A program made the translations under genes and the position numbers. This document shows positions 41,958-50,208 of a stretch of DNA of 64,000 nucleotides, piece after piece. This stretch comes from an uncultured Rhodospirillaceae bacterium (lineage in GTDB: Bacteria > Pseudomonadota > Alphaproteobacteria > Rhodospirillales > Casp-alpha2). The stretch's first letter is position 1. The number at the start of each line of letters is the position of its first letter. The DNA is taken from assembly GCA_913030825.1 (NCBI GenBank), contig CAJWCU010000006.1:62001-126000 (forward strand), written 5' to 3'. The notes beneath the pieces were generated by a model that saw only the letters and a list, made by a program, of their open reading frames with translations, ran no database searches and was not told the origin of the DNA.

Positions 41958-44900
41958 TCATTCGGCAGCCTGCGGCGCTTTCGCAGGGTCTTTGAAGGCG
42001 GCCATGAGATCGGCTTCCTTGGCTTTCGCCTGTTCCACGTTCTTCGACTTGATGTGGCCGTAGCCGCGCATGGTTTGCGGGAGGGCGGCGATTTCCGTGG
42101 CGAGGGGGAGGTTGTCGGCGGTGAGGTTGGCCAGGAGCGTGTCGATCGTTCCCGCGTAGTCTTCGATCAGTTGGCGTTCCATCTTGCGTTCCTCGGTGCG
42201 GCCGAAGGGGTCGAACGCGGTGCCGCGTAGGCCCTTCAATGACGCCAAAATGCGGAAGGCCGGGAAGATCCAGGGGCCGAATTCGCGTTTCTGCAAATGG
42301 CCCGTGCGCGGGTCCGTCGCGGACAGGAGCGGCGGGGCCAGGTGGACGGTCAGTTTGTCCTCGCGCCGGAAGGTTTCCCGCAAGCTGCGGCGGAAGGCCG
42401 GGGCCGAATAAAGGCGCGCGACTTCATATTCGTCCTTGTAGGCCATCAGTTTGAAGAAGGCGCGGGCGGCGGCTTCGGTCAGGTCTGTCGTGCCGGTGCC
42501 GAGAGCGGCTTCCTTGGCGCGGACGTTCTCGACCAGGGCCGTGTAGCGGGCGGCGTAGCCAGCGTTCTGATAGGCCGTCAGGTCCTTGACGCGCCGCTCG
42601 ATGAAGCCGTCCAGGTCGAAGGTTTGGTCGGCCTCGGGCGCGCGGTCGCCGGTCAGCCGGTCGACGGCGGCGGGATCATGGGCGACGCGGCGGCCCCAGG
42701 TGAAGGCTTCCTTGTTGAAGTCGACGGCGACGCCGTTGAGTTCGATGGCGCGCTCGATCGCTTCCAGGCTGAGCGGCACCAGGCCCTTCTGCCAGGCGAC
42801 GCCGAGCAGCATGATATTGGCGGCGATGCTGTCGCCCATCAGGCGGCGGGCGAGGTGCGTCACGTCGACGAATTCGGATTCCAGCGAGGCCTCGGCGATG
42901 GCGTGGCGCAGGTCGTCCTCGGGGAAGTCCATGTCCGGCTGATGGGTGAATTCGGCGGTCATGGTCTTGCGCGCGTTGACGATGGATTTGGTCCGCCGGG
43001 CGTCGAGCTTCGAGAGCGTCTCGAACCCGCCCGAGGTCACCATGTCGGCGCCGACCAGCAGGTCCGTGCCGCCCGCCGCGATGCGCACGGCGTTGAGGGC
43101 GTCGGGCGTGTCGGCGACGCGAACGTGCGCATAGACGGCTCCGTTCTTCTGCGCCAGGCCGGCGACGTCGAGCACGGTCACGTATTTGCCGTCGACATGG
43201 GCGGCCATGCCGATCAGGGCGGAGATCGTCACCACCCCGGTGCCACCGATGCCGGTGACACAGATGTTGTAGGCGGTTTCCGTGGGCGGCATCGCGGGTT
43301 CCGGAAGGACCGGGAAGGGCGCGGTTGCCGCGGCGGGACTGAGCGCGTCGGAGCCTTTCGCCAGTTTGCCGCCGTGGACGGTGACGAAGGACGGACAGAA
43401 GCCTTTCAGGCAGCTGTAGTCCTTGTTGCACATGTTCTGGTCGATGGTCCGCTTGCGGCCCAGTTCCGTTTCCTTGGGCGCGATGGCGACGCAGTTGGAG
43501 ACCACGCCGCAATCGCCGCAGCCTTCGCAGACCTCTTCGTTGATGAAGACCCGGCGGTCGGGATCGGGGAAGGTGCCGCGCTTGCGGCGCCTCCGTTTCT
43601 CGGCGGCGCAGGTCTGATCGTAGATCAGCACGGAAACACCCGGGAAAGCGGCCAGATCGCGCTGCACCTGATCCAGGTCGTCGCGGTGGTGGATGGTCGC
43701 ACCCTCGGCGAAGTCGGTGCCGGTCGGGTATTTGTCGGGTTCGTCCGTGACGACAGCGACGCGCTGCACGCCTTCGGCGCGGACCTGGCGGGAAATGATC
43801 GCGGGGTCGAGCGGGCCGTCCATGGACTGGCCGCCGGTCATGGCGACGGCGTCGTTGAAGAGGATCTTGTAGGTCACGTTGACCTTGGCCGCGACGGCGG
43901 CGCGGATCGCCAGCACGCCGGAATGGAAATAGGTCCCGTCGCCGATGTTGACGAACAGGTGTTCGCGGTCGGTGAACGGCGCCTGACCGATCCAGTTCGC
44001 CCCCTCGGCCCCCATATGGGTGAAGGTCGAGGTATTGCGGTTCATCCAGATCGCCATGTAGTGGCAGCCGATACCGGCCGCGGCTTCCATGCCGTCGGGC
44101 ACGTTGGTGGACGTGTTATGCGGGCAGCCGGCGCAGAAATAGGGCGTGCGCGAAATGCTGGGCACCGCGCGCTCCAACATCCGTTCCTTGTCTTCCAGGA
44201 ACTTGAGGCGCTGTTCGACGGCGTCGGACTGGTGGAAATTGCGGATGCGCGCCGCGATCACGCGGGCGATACGGGCGGGGGTCAGCTCACCGGCCGAGGG
44301 CAGGATCCAGTCGCCCGCTTCGTCGAACTTGCCGATCACGCGGGGGCGCACGTCGGCCCGCCAGTTGTAGAGCTGTTCCTTGACCTGATTTTCGATGACC
44401 GCGCGTTTTTCCTCGACGATCAGGATTTCGTCCAGACCCTCGGCAAACTCGCGGATGCCTTCGCGTTCCAGCGGCCAGGGCATGCCGACGCGGTAGAGGC
44501 GGATGCCGATGGCTTCGGCCTCGGCCGGGCCGATGCCGAGGTCTTCCAGGGCCTGCATGGTGTCGAGATATGCCTTGCCGGTGGAAACGATGCCGAAGCG
44601 GGGCTTCGACGAATCCATGGTCACGCGGTCGAGCTTGTTGGCCCGGGCGAAGGCGAGGGCGGCATACAGCTTGTGCCGGTGCAGGCGCTCTTCCTGTTCC
44701 AGGGCCACGTCGGGCCAGCGGATATGCAGGCCGCCGTCGGGCATCTCGAATTCCGGGAGGACGATCTTCACCCGGTCGGGCGAGACGTCGACATTGCCGG
44801 AGGTGTCGATGTTGTCGGTGATGCATTTGACGCCGACCCAGAGCCCCGCGAAGCGCGACATGGCCCAGCCGTAGATGCCGAGGTCGAGCAAGTCCTGCAC

Positions 44901-45425
44901 GTCGATGGGGTTGAGGATCGGAATGTTGGCGTCGATCAGCGCATGTTCGGATTGGCTGGGCACGGTGGACGACTTGCAGGCCGGATCGTCGCCGGCCATC
45001 ACCAGGACGCCGCCGTTGGGGGACGTGCCCGCCATGTTGGCGTGGCGGAAGACATCGCCCGAGCGGTCGACGCCCGGGCCCTTGCCGTACCACATGCCGA
45101 ACACGCCGTCGTATTTGGCGCGCTCGAACAGGTTGATCTGCTGCGTGCCCCAGACGGCGGTCGCCGCCAGGTCTTCGTTTACCGCCGGATGGAATTTGAC
45201 GTGATGGTCGTCCAGGAACCGCTTGGCGCGGCCGAACTCGCGGTCCATGCCGCCCAAGGGCGAGCCGCGGTAGCCGGTGACGTAGCCCGCGGTGTTGATC
45301 CCGGCGGCCAGATCGCGCTGGCGCTGCATCAGGGTCAGGCGGACCAACGCCTGCGTTCCGGTCAGGAATACGCGGCCTTCGGAAAGGCCGTATTTATCGT
45401 CCAGGCTGACGGTGCGTAGTTTCAT
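41958..45425 (-). CDS. Indolepyruvate ferredoxin oxidoreductase-type enzyme (fused)
   Basis: 1155 residues from the ATG at 45425, where the conserved VSLDDKYGLSEGRVFLTGTQALVRL segment begins; the open frame extends further upstream without support. Order: pyrimidine/thiamine-diphosphate domains (YRGSPLGG near the N-terminus; NIGDGTYFHSG for the cofactor region), a ferredoxin-like cysteine cluster (CEGCGDCGVVSNC, then CNKDYSCLKGFC), and a C-terminal 2-oxoacid oxidoreductase gamma-type domain (GIGGTGVVTI). It oxidatively decarboxylates aryl-pyruvates to acyl-CoA with ferredoxin as acceptor. Single-chain fusions like this are common in alpha- and betaproteobacteria. Confidence 0.93.
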   Translation of the reverse strand: MKLRTVSLDDKYGLSEGRVFLTGTQALVRLTLMQRQRDLAAGINTAGYVTGYRGSPLGGMDREFGRAKRFLDDHHVKFHPAVNEDLAATAVWGTQQINLFERAKYDGVFGMWYGKGPGVDRSGDVFRHANMAGTSPNGGVLVMAGDDPACKSSTVPSQSEHALIDANIPILNPIDVQDLLDLGIYGWAMSRFAGLWVGVKCITDNIDTSGNVDVSPDRVKIVLPEFEMPDGGLHIRWPDVALEQEERLHRHKLYAALAFARANKLDRVTMDSSKPRFGIVSTGKAYLDTMQALEDLGIGPAEAEAIGIRLYRVGMPWPLEREGIREFAEGLDEILIVEEKRAVIENQVKEQLYNWRADVRPRVIGKFDEAGDWILPSAGELTPARIARVIAARIRNFHQSDAVEQRLKFLEDKERMLERAVPSISRTPYFCAGCPHNTSTNVPDGMEAAAGIGCHYMAIWMNRNTSTFTHMGAEGANWIGQAPFTDREHLFVNIGDGTYFHSGVLAIRAAVAAKVNVTYKILFNDAVAMTGGQSMDGPLDPAIISRQVRAEGVQRVAVVTDEPDKYPTGTDFAEGATIHHRDDLDQVQRDLAAFPGVSVLIYDQTCAAEKRRRRKRGTFPDPDRRVFINEEVCEGCGDCGVVSNCVAIAPKETELGRKRTIDQNMCNKDYSCLKGFCPSFVTVHGGKLAKGSDALSPAAATAPFPVLPEPAMPPTETAYNICVTGIGGTGVVTISALIGMAAHVDGKYVTVLDVAGLAQKNGAVYAHVRVADTPDALNAVRIAAGGTDLLVGADMVTSGGFETLSKLDARRTKSIVNARKTMTAEFTHQPDMDFPEDDLRHAIAEASLESEFVDVTHLARRLMGDSIAANIMLLGVAWQKGLVPLSLEAIERAIELNGVAVDFNKEAFTWGRRVAHDPAAVDRLTGDRAPEADQTFDLDGFIERRVKDLTAYQNAGYAARYTALVENVRAKEAALGTGTTDLTEAAARAFFKLMAYKDEYEVARLYSAPAFRRSLRETFRREDKLTVHLAPPLLSATDPRTGHLQKREFGPWIFPAFRILASLKGLRGTAFDPFGRTEERKMERQLIEDYAGTIDTLLANLTADNLPLATEIAALPQTMRGYGHIKSKNVEQAKAKEADLMAAFKDPAKAPQAAE

Positions 45426-45745
45426 GCGAGGTGTCGTATGTTTCCCAAGTGGAGCGGGGGGTGATGCCGGCCCGATGCCGCCGGAATTCTTGCTTCGGCG
45501 GTATTTCGGGCGGACGGCCGACGGCGGCCTTCGATCCCTAAGCCTACGGGATGGCGGAGCCGCCTGCAATGCGGCGGCGGTAAATCGTAATATTCTAATT
45601 CCTCTCGGACGGCCCCGGTCAGGCCGGATCGTGCCCGCGCGGGGCCGTGTAAGAATATTTTGTTTCGGCCGCTTGCCGGGGCCCGCGGCAGGGCGTACGT
45701 TCGTGTTATGTTCCGAATCGCCGATTAAACGACAGGACGCTTCCC
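45426..45745. other. 320-base divergent intergenic region
   Basis: Non-coding, between the leftward oxidoreductase and the rightward VOC gene. Its most notable content is a nested inverted-repeat structure at 45589-45659. The rest is GC-rich with no recognised motif. Confidence 0.55.
45589..45659 (+). promoter_or_regulatory. Nested stem structure upstream of the VOC gene
   Basis: Outer stem AATATTCT (45589-45596) / AGAATATT (45652-45659) encloses inner stem ACGGCCCCG (45609-45617) / CGGGGCCGT (45640-45648) with a 22-base loop. Strength and nesting suggest a structured RNA leader or a regulatory site. It ends 86 bases before the VOC start. I do not recognise a riboswitch class. Confidence 0.45.
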
Positions 45746-46126
45746 ATGACCACGCCCATGCTCGGCCTGCGTACGGCCATCTACAAAGTCTCCGATCTGG
45801 CCGCCGCCAAGGATTGGTATGCGGAAGCCTTCGGCGTGGCACCCTATTTCGACGAGGCGTTTTATGTCGGCTTCAACATCGCCGGGTACGAATTGGGCCT
45901 GATGCCCGATCCGATGCCGGCCGGGGGCAAGGCGGACAACGTCCTCACCTATTGGGGCGTCGAGGATATCGACGGCGAAGTCGCCCGGCTTTGCGGTCTG
46001 GGAGGCACGGTCCATGCGGCGCCCGCCAACGTCGGCGGCGAGATCGTCGTCGCCTCGGTCGCGGACCCATGGGGCAACGTGATCGGCCTGATCTACAATC
46101 CCGAGTTCTCCCTGCCCGAAGGCTAA
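45746..46126 (+). CDS. VOC-family (glyoxalase/bleomycin-resistance fold) protein
   Basis: 126 residues with the two beta-alpha-beta-beta-beta modules of the VOC superfamily: RTAIYKVSDLAAAKDWYAEAFG at the start, GYELGLMPDP in the middle and VADPWGNVIGLIYNPEF at the end. Metal-binding enzyme or binding protein; substrate unknown. Confidence 0.85.
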   Translation: MTTPMLGLRTAIYKVSDLAAAKDWYAEAFGVAPYFDEAFYVGFNIAGYELGLMPDPMPAGGKADNVLTYWGVEDIDGEVARLCGLGGTVHAAPANVGGEIVVASVADPWGNVIGLIYNPEFSLPEG

Positions 46127-46245
46127 CGACGGGCCGCCGTCGCGGCGGACCGAGAAAAACCCGCGAAGGCGGCGCATTGGGCCGTGATTTTTGACGGCTC
46201 AGCGGGTATAGAGGCAGCCAACCAAAACGCAGGGCTTTCGACCAC

Positions 46246-47223
46246 ATGACCGTTCTCGTCACCGGCGCCGCCGGCTTCATCGGCTTCCATACCTCGCAGG
46301 CCCTTCTGGCGCGGGGCGAGCGGGTTGTCGGTATCGACAATTTCAACGACTATTATGATGTCGAGCTGAAGGAAAACCGTGCCGCGCGGCTTCTGGCGCA
46401 GGAAGGGTTTTCCCTGGTCCGCGCCGATATTTCCGACCGCGAGGCGATGGCCCAGACCTTCGCCCGCCATGACGACATCGACCGGATCATCCACCTGGCG
46501 GCCCAGGCCGGGGTTCGGTATTCGCTGATCAATCCCTATGCCTATACGCAATCCAACGTCGACGGCCATCTGGTGTTGATGGAGGCCGCGCGCGGGCTCA
46601 AGAATCTGAAGCATTTCGCCTATGCGTCGTCGTCGTCGGTTTACGGCGCCAATACCAAGCTTCCGTTCGCGATTGAGGACCCGGTGGATCATCCGGTCTC
46701 GCTCTATGCCGCGACCAAGCGGTCGATGGAACTGCTGTCGGAGAGCTATGCGCGGATGTACGGTTTGCCGCTGACGGGTCTTCGCTTCTTCACCGTCTAC
46801 GGCCCCTGGGGCCGGCCCGACATGGCGGCCTATATCTTCACCAAGAAGATCATCGCGGGCGAGCCGATCCCCGTGTTCAACCACGGCGACATGCGCCGCG
46901 ACTTCACCTTCATCGACGATATCGTCTCCGGCATCCTGGGCGTGTTGGAAACCACGCCGAAGGCGCCGGACGGCACGCCGCACCGGCTGTACAACCTGGG
47001 TAACAACCGCTCGGAAAAGCTGATGCGGTTCATCGAGGTCCTGGAAGGTGCCTTGCAGCGCAAGGCGGAGTTCGATTTTCAGCCGTTGCAGGCCGGCGAC
47101 GTGGCCGAAACCTATGCGGATATCGATGCCTCGACCCGCGATTTCGGCTTCCAGCCCTTGACGCCCATCGACGACGGCATTCCGCGCTTCGTCGATTGGT
47201 ACAAGGACTATCACGGGGTCTGA
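46246..47223 (+). CDS. UDP-glucuronate 4-epimerase-like SDR enzyme
   Basis: 325 residues, extended short-chain dehydrogenase. NAD-binding GAAGFIGFH (about 7-15), catalytic YxxxK at Y154 and K158 (YAATKRSMELL), and the substrate-loop segments GPWGRPDMA and FTFIDDIVSG typical of UDP-glucuronate epimerases, which make UDP-galacturonate for surface polysaccharides. No other polysaccharide genes are nearby. Confidence 0.88.
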   Translation: MTVLVTGAAGFIGFHTSQALLARGERVVGIDNFNDYYDVELKENRAARLLAQEGFSLVRADISDREAMAQTFARHDDIDRIIHLAAQAGVRYSLINPYAYTQSNVDGHLVLMEAARGLKNLKHFAYASSSSVYGANTKLPFAIEDPVDHPVSLYAATKRSMELLSESYARMYGLPLTGLRFFTVYGPWGRPDMAAYIFTKKIIAGEPIPVFNHGDMRRDFTFIDDIVSGILGVLETTPKAPDGTPHRLYNLGNNRSEKLMRFIEVLEGALQRKAEFDFQPLQAGDVAETYADIDASTRDFGFQPLTPIDDGIPRFVDWYKDYHGV

Positions 47224-47239
47224 CGCGAAAGGGGCCGTC

Positions 47240-48151
47240 ATGTTCGAAGGCTTCAACCAGAAACGCATGGCAGGGCAGGGGGCGACCCTCAATGTCCTGA
47301 CCGGCGGCACGGCGGCGAACGGCCTGCCACCCGTTCTGATGATTCACGGCTATCCGCAAACCCATGTCGTCTGGCGCCATCTGGCGCCGCGCCTGGCGGA
47401 AACGCGGCCGGTCGTCTGCCCCGACCTGCGCGGTTATGGCGATAGCGACTGCCCGCCGTCGGCGCCCGATCACACGCCTTATTCGAAACGGGCGATGGCG
47501 GCGGAACTGGTCAAGATCATGGCGGACCTGGACTTCGATACCTTCGATGTGGTGGGGCACGACCGGGGGGCCAGGGTCGGTCATCGCCTATGCATGGATT
47601 TTCCGGAAAAAGTCCGGCGGTTCTGCTCGCTCGACGTCGTGCCGACGGGCAGTGTGTGGCAACGCGCCAACAAGCCCTGGGCCATGGGATCGTTCCATTG
47701 GCTGTTCCTGGCGCAGCCGGAGCCCCGGCCGGAAACCCTGATCGGGCATGATCCCGATCATTGGCTGACCTGGCTGATGGAAAGCTGGTCGGCGGATATG
47801 ACGGCCTTCGATGATGGTGCCTTGGACGCCTACAAGCGCGCCCACCGAAACCCCGCCGTCATCCACGCCAATTGCGAGGACTACCGGGCGGGGGCGACCA
47901 TTGACGATGCGTTGGACCGCGCCGACCTGGACGGTGGCCGCAAGATGGCCTGTCCGGTCCTGGCGCTTTGGGGCGGGGCGCGCAAATCGGGTGGGCCGAA
48001 AACCGACGGCGCCACCTCGGCGCTTGATATCTGGGGCGAATGGGCCGACGACGTGCGGGGCGGGCCGGTCGACTGTGGTCATTTCCTGCCCGAGGAAGCG
48101 CCCGACGCCGTCTGGGCGGAATTAGCGCCGTTCCTGGCGGCGGAGAATTAA
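47240..48151 (+). CDS. Alpha/beta hydrolase, haloacetate dehalogenase/epoxide hydrolase type
   Basis: 303 residues. The nucleophile elbow is GHDRGA, with Asp108 rather than Ser, as in fluoroacetate dehalogenases and epoxide hydrolases; the oxyanion loop is HGYPQTHVVWRH and the catalytic His lies in DCGHFLPEEAPD near the C-terminus. The exact substrate cannot be assigned. Starts 17 bases after the epimerase. Confidence 0.88.
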   Translation: MFEGFNQKRMAGQGATLNVLTGGTAANGLPPVLMIHGYPQTHVVWRHLAPRLAETRPVVCPDLRGYGDSDCPPSAPDHTPYSKRAMAAELVKIMADLDFDTFDVVGHDRGARVGHRLCMDFPEKVRRFCSLDVVPTGSVWQRANKPWAMGSFHWLFLAQPEPRPETLIGHDPDHWLTWLMESWSADMTAFDDGALDAYKRAHRNPAVIHANCEDYRAGATIDDALDRADLDGGRKMACPVLALWGGARKSGGPKTDGATSALDIWGEWADDVRGGPVDCGHFLPEEAPDAVWAELAPFLAAEN

Positions 48152-48193
48152 CGAGACAACAAGGGCGACGACCTCGCCCGGGGAGAAAACATC

Positions 48194-49027
48194 ATGAGTT
48201 TCCGCAACGATCTGTTCCTGGGCCGCTTCGGCCTGTTGCCGCGTCACGACGACGCCGACCTGTTGTTGGACGAGCCCGTCGCGCGCATGATCGGCCGCCG
48301 CGTCTGCCGCCATTACGGCAAGGAAGAATTGACCGACGGCCAGTTGGAAACGCTGTTGGCGGCGGCGCAATCGGCCCCGGCCAAATCGGATCTGCAGCAG
48401 TATTCGATCGTCGTCACGGACAAGGCCCAGCAGCGGGCGATTTCCGACATGATCGGCTCCATGCCCTGGATCGCAGACGCCTCGCGCTTCCTGGTGTTCT
48501 GCGCCGATATGCACCGGGGCCAGCGGATCGCCGAGATGCGCGGCAAGGAGCACGTCAACAACACGCTGGATACCTTCATGAACGGGGCGGTCGATGCGTC
48601 GCTGGCGATGATGGCCTTCATCACGGCGGCCGGATTCAAGGGGCTGGGGACTTGCCCCGTTTCGGCCGTACGCGCGCATACGGCGGCGATCTGCGAATTG
48701 CTGGGCCTGCCCGACGGCGTTTTTCCGGTCGCCGGGCTGACGGTCGGCTATCCGACGGACGATGGCCGCTTCACCCTGCGCCTGCCGCCATCGGTCGTGG
48801 TGCATCACGGGACCTATGACGATTCCAATTTGGAAGACGAATTGCGCGCCTACGATGCCCGGCGCAACAAGGCGCAGCCGATGGACCCGGAAAAGCAGAT
48901 GCACAAGGACGACTTCGGCATCTCCGACGACTACGGTTGGACCGAGAACACCGCCCGGCGCCTGGCCAAGCGGGAGCGCGAGGAATTCGGCGGCTTCATC
49001 CGCGATCACGGATTCGATCTGGAATAG
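48194..49027 (+). CDS. Nitroreductase-family flavoprotein
   Basis: 277 residues, NADPH-dependent FMN-binding nitroreductase fold: RRVCRHYGKEELTD near the N-terminus, SAPAKSDLQQYSIVV around residues 59-74, and LGTCPVSAVRAHTAAICELLGLPDGVFPVAGLTVGYP (in part) in the C-terminal half. Cytoplasmic; substrate unknown. Probably co-transcribed with the hydrolase 42 bases upstream. Confidence 0.88.
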   Translation: MSFRNDLFLGRFGLLPRHDDADLLLDEPVARMIGRRVCRHYGKEELTDGQLETLLAAAQSAPAKSDLQQYSIVVTDKAQQRAISDMIGSMPWIADASRFLVFCADMHRGQRIAEMRGKEHVNNTLDTFMNGAVDASLAMMAFITAAGFKGLGTCPVSAVRAHTAAICELLGLPDGVFPVAGLTVGYPTDDGRFTLRLPPSVVVHHGTYDDSNLEDELRAYDARRNKAQPMDPEKQMHKDDFGISDDYGWTENTARRLAKREREEFGGFIRDHGFDLE

Positions 49028-49482
49028 CGCCTTTTCCGGCCTTCGTTGAAAAATGACGGGGCTTTCTTGACGGCTGCCTGACGACCCGATTCGGGCAATT
49101 TCAGCGTATCGACGGCCATCTGATCATTGGGCCGGGGCCGAACCTGTCCCTTTTTCGGCCCGGAGGCGTGTCGGCGTGGGCATTCGCCGTGACACGCCGG
49201 GGGCGACGGGGGCCGTATCGGCGGGGGCGCAGGTGGTTGTCGTCGGCGGAAACCCTGGGGTTTTGCGAGGATGGGCTCATTTTATACCGCAGCGCAATAA
49301 CCTTATGACAAGGCATTCATAAAGTTCATTAATTCTATATTGCAGCGCAACATAATGCGCCCATATGATTCCCTGTGCTCGAAATCGATAGCGCAGGGGG
49401 AAGACGCCTACGCCTTGATGGAGCCCGGGGAGCTCTCTTGCTGAGACTGCCATTGCGGCTTCGAACGAAAGGACGGCCTTCC
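49028..49482. other. 455-base intergenic region before the GNAT gene
   Basis: No supported gene. It contains a long hairpin at 49165-49198 (GGCGTGTC-GGCG / CGCC-GT-GACACGCC, a 12-bp stem with a 2-base bulge), then an AT-rich promoter-like stretch (49270-49370) with GCAGCGCAA at 49289-49297 and 49342-49350; the second lies in the inverted repeat TTGC-AGC-GCAA (49340-49350). These repeats resemble operator sites. Confidence 0.5.
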
Positions 49483-50190
49483 ATGACGACCGCAGCGAAT
49501 GAAATGACTCCTGTTTCCGGCCCGGCGGAATTGCCGGCGGCTTTGTTCGACCCTGAAGAACCGATGGTTCCGGATTTGGCGTCGTCGGTGGATCCCTTGC
49601 CGTCGCTTGCGACGCCCGTCTACCGCAAATTGACGGCCCATGATCAGGCTCTGGTCGAGGCCCATCTGCAGCGCCTGGAACCCCACGACCGCCACTTGCG
49701 GTTTTGGGGCGGCATGACCGACCAGGCGATCAAGGATTACTGCGACCGCCTCGATTGGTCGGCGGCGGTCTTGGTCGGCGCCTTCATCGACGGTGAATTG
49801 CGCGGCGTCGGCGAACTGGTGCGTATCCGCCTGGTGCCGCAGATCATGGCCGAGGTCGCTTTTTCCGTCGAAGGCCCGTGGCAGAACGCGGGCGTCGGCA
49901 CGGAATTGGTGCGGCGCATCCTGACCATCGCCCGCAACCGCTGCATCGACCGCGTCTACATGCTCTGTCTCAGCGAGAACAAGAAGATGCAGAAAATCGC
50001 ATCGAAGTTCGAAATGATCCTGAGCTACGAAGAAGGCGAGGTCGAAGCCCGCATCCTACCGGCCTGGCCCAGCTACATGTCGCTGATGGCCGAGGCCGTC
50101 GACGACAGCCAAGCCTGGTTCTCGACGATCTTCGATCCGTCCTTCCTCTGGCCGCAGGCCGAAGATGGGCCGAAGGCGACGACGGTCTAA
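49483..50190 (+). CDS. GNAT-family acetyltransferase
   Basis: 235 residues from the ATG at 49483, chosen for the preceding AAAGGA ribosome site; an upstream GTG in frame lacks support. The first ~45 residues are low-complexity; the GNAT fold follows (RLEPHDRHLRFWGGM, VAFSVEGPWQNAGVGTELVRRILTIARNRCIDRVYML in part, the acetyl-CoA loop being QNAGVGTEL). Similar two-part proteins occur in alphaproteobacteria as regulators or stress acetyltransferases; substrate unknown. Confidence 0.85.
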   Translation: MTTAANEMTPVSGPAELPAALFDPEEPMVPDLASSVDPLPSLATPVYRKLTAHDQALVEAHLQRLEPHDRHLRFWGGMTDQAIKDYCDRLDWSAAVLVGAFIDGELRGVGELVRIRLVPQIMAEVAFSVEGPWQNAGVGTELVRRILTIARNRCIDRVYMLCLSENKKMQKIASKFEMILSYEEGEVEARILPAWPSYMSLMAEAVDDSQAWFSTIFDPSFLWPQAEDGPKATTV

Positions 50191-50208
50191 GCCACCGTCG
50201 CGCCCGTA

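Noticed and set aside
42297-45419. 1040-residue open frame antisense to the indolepyruvate oxidoreductase
   Set aside because: Shadow frame of a clearly coding gene in GC-rich DNA; no domain.
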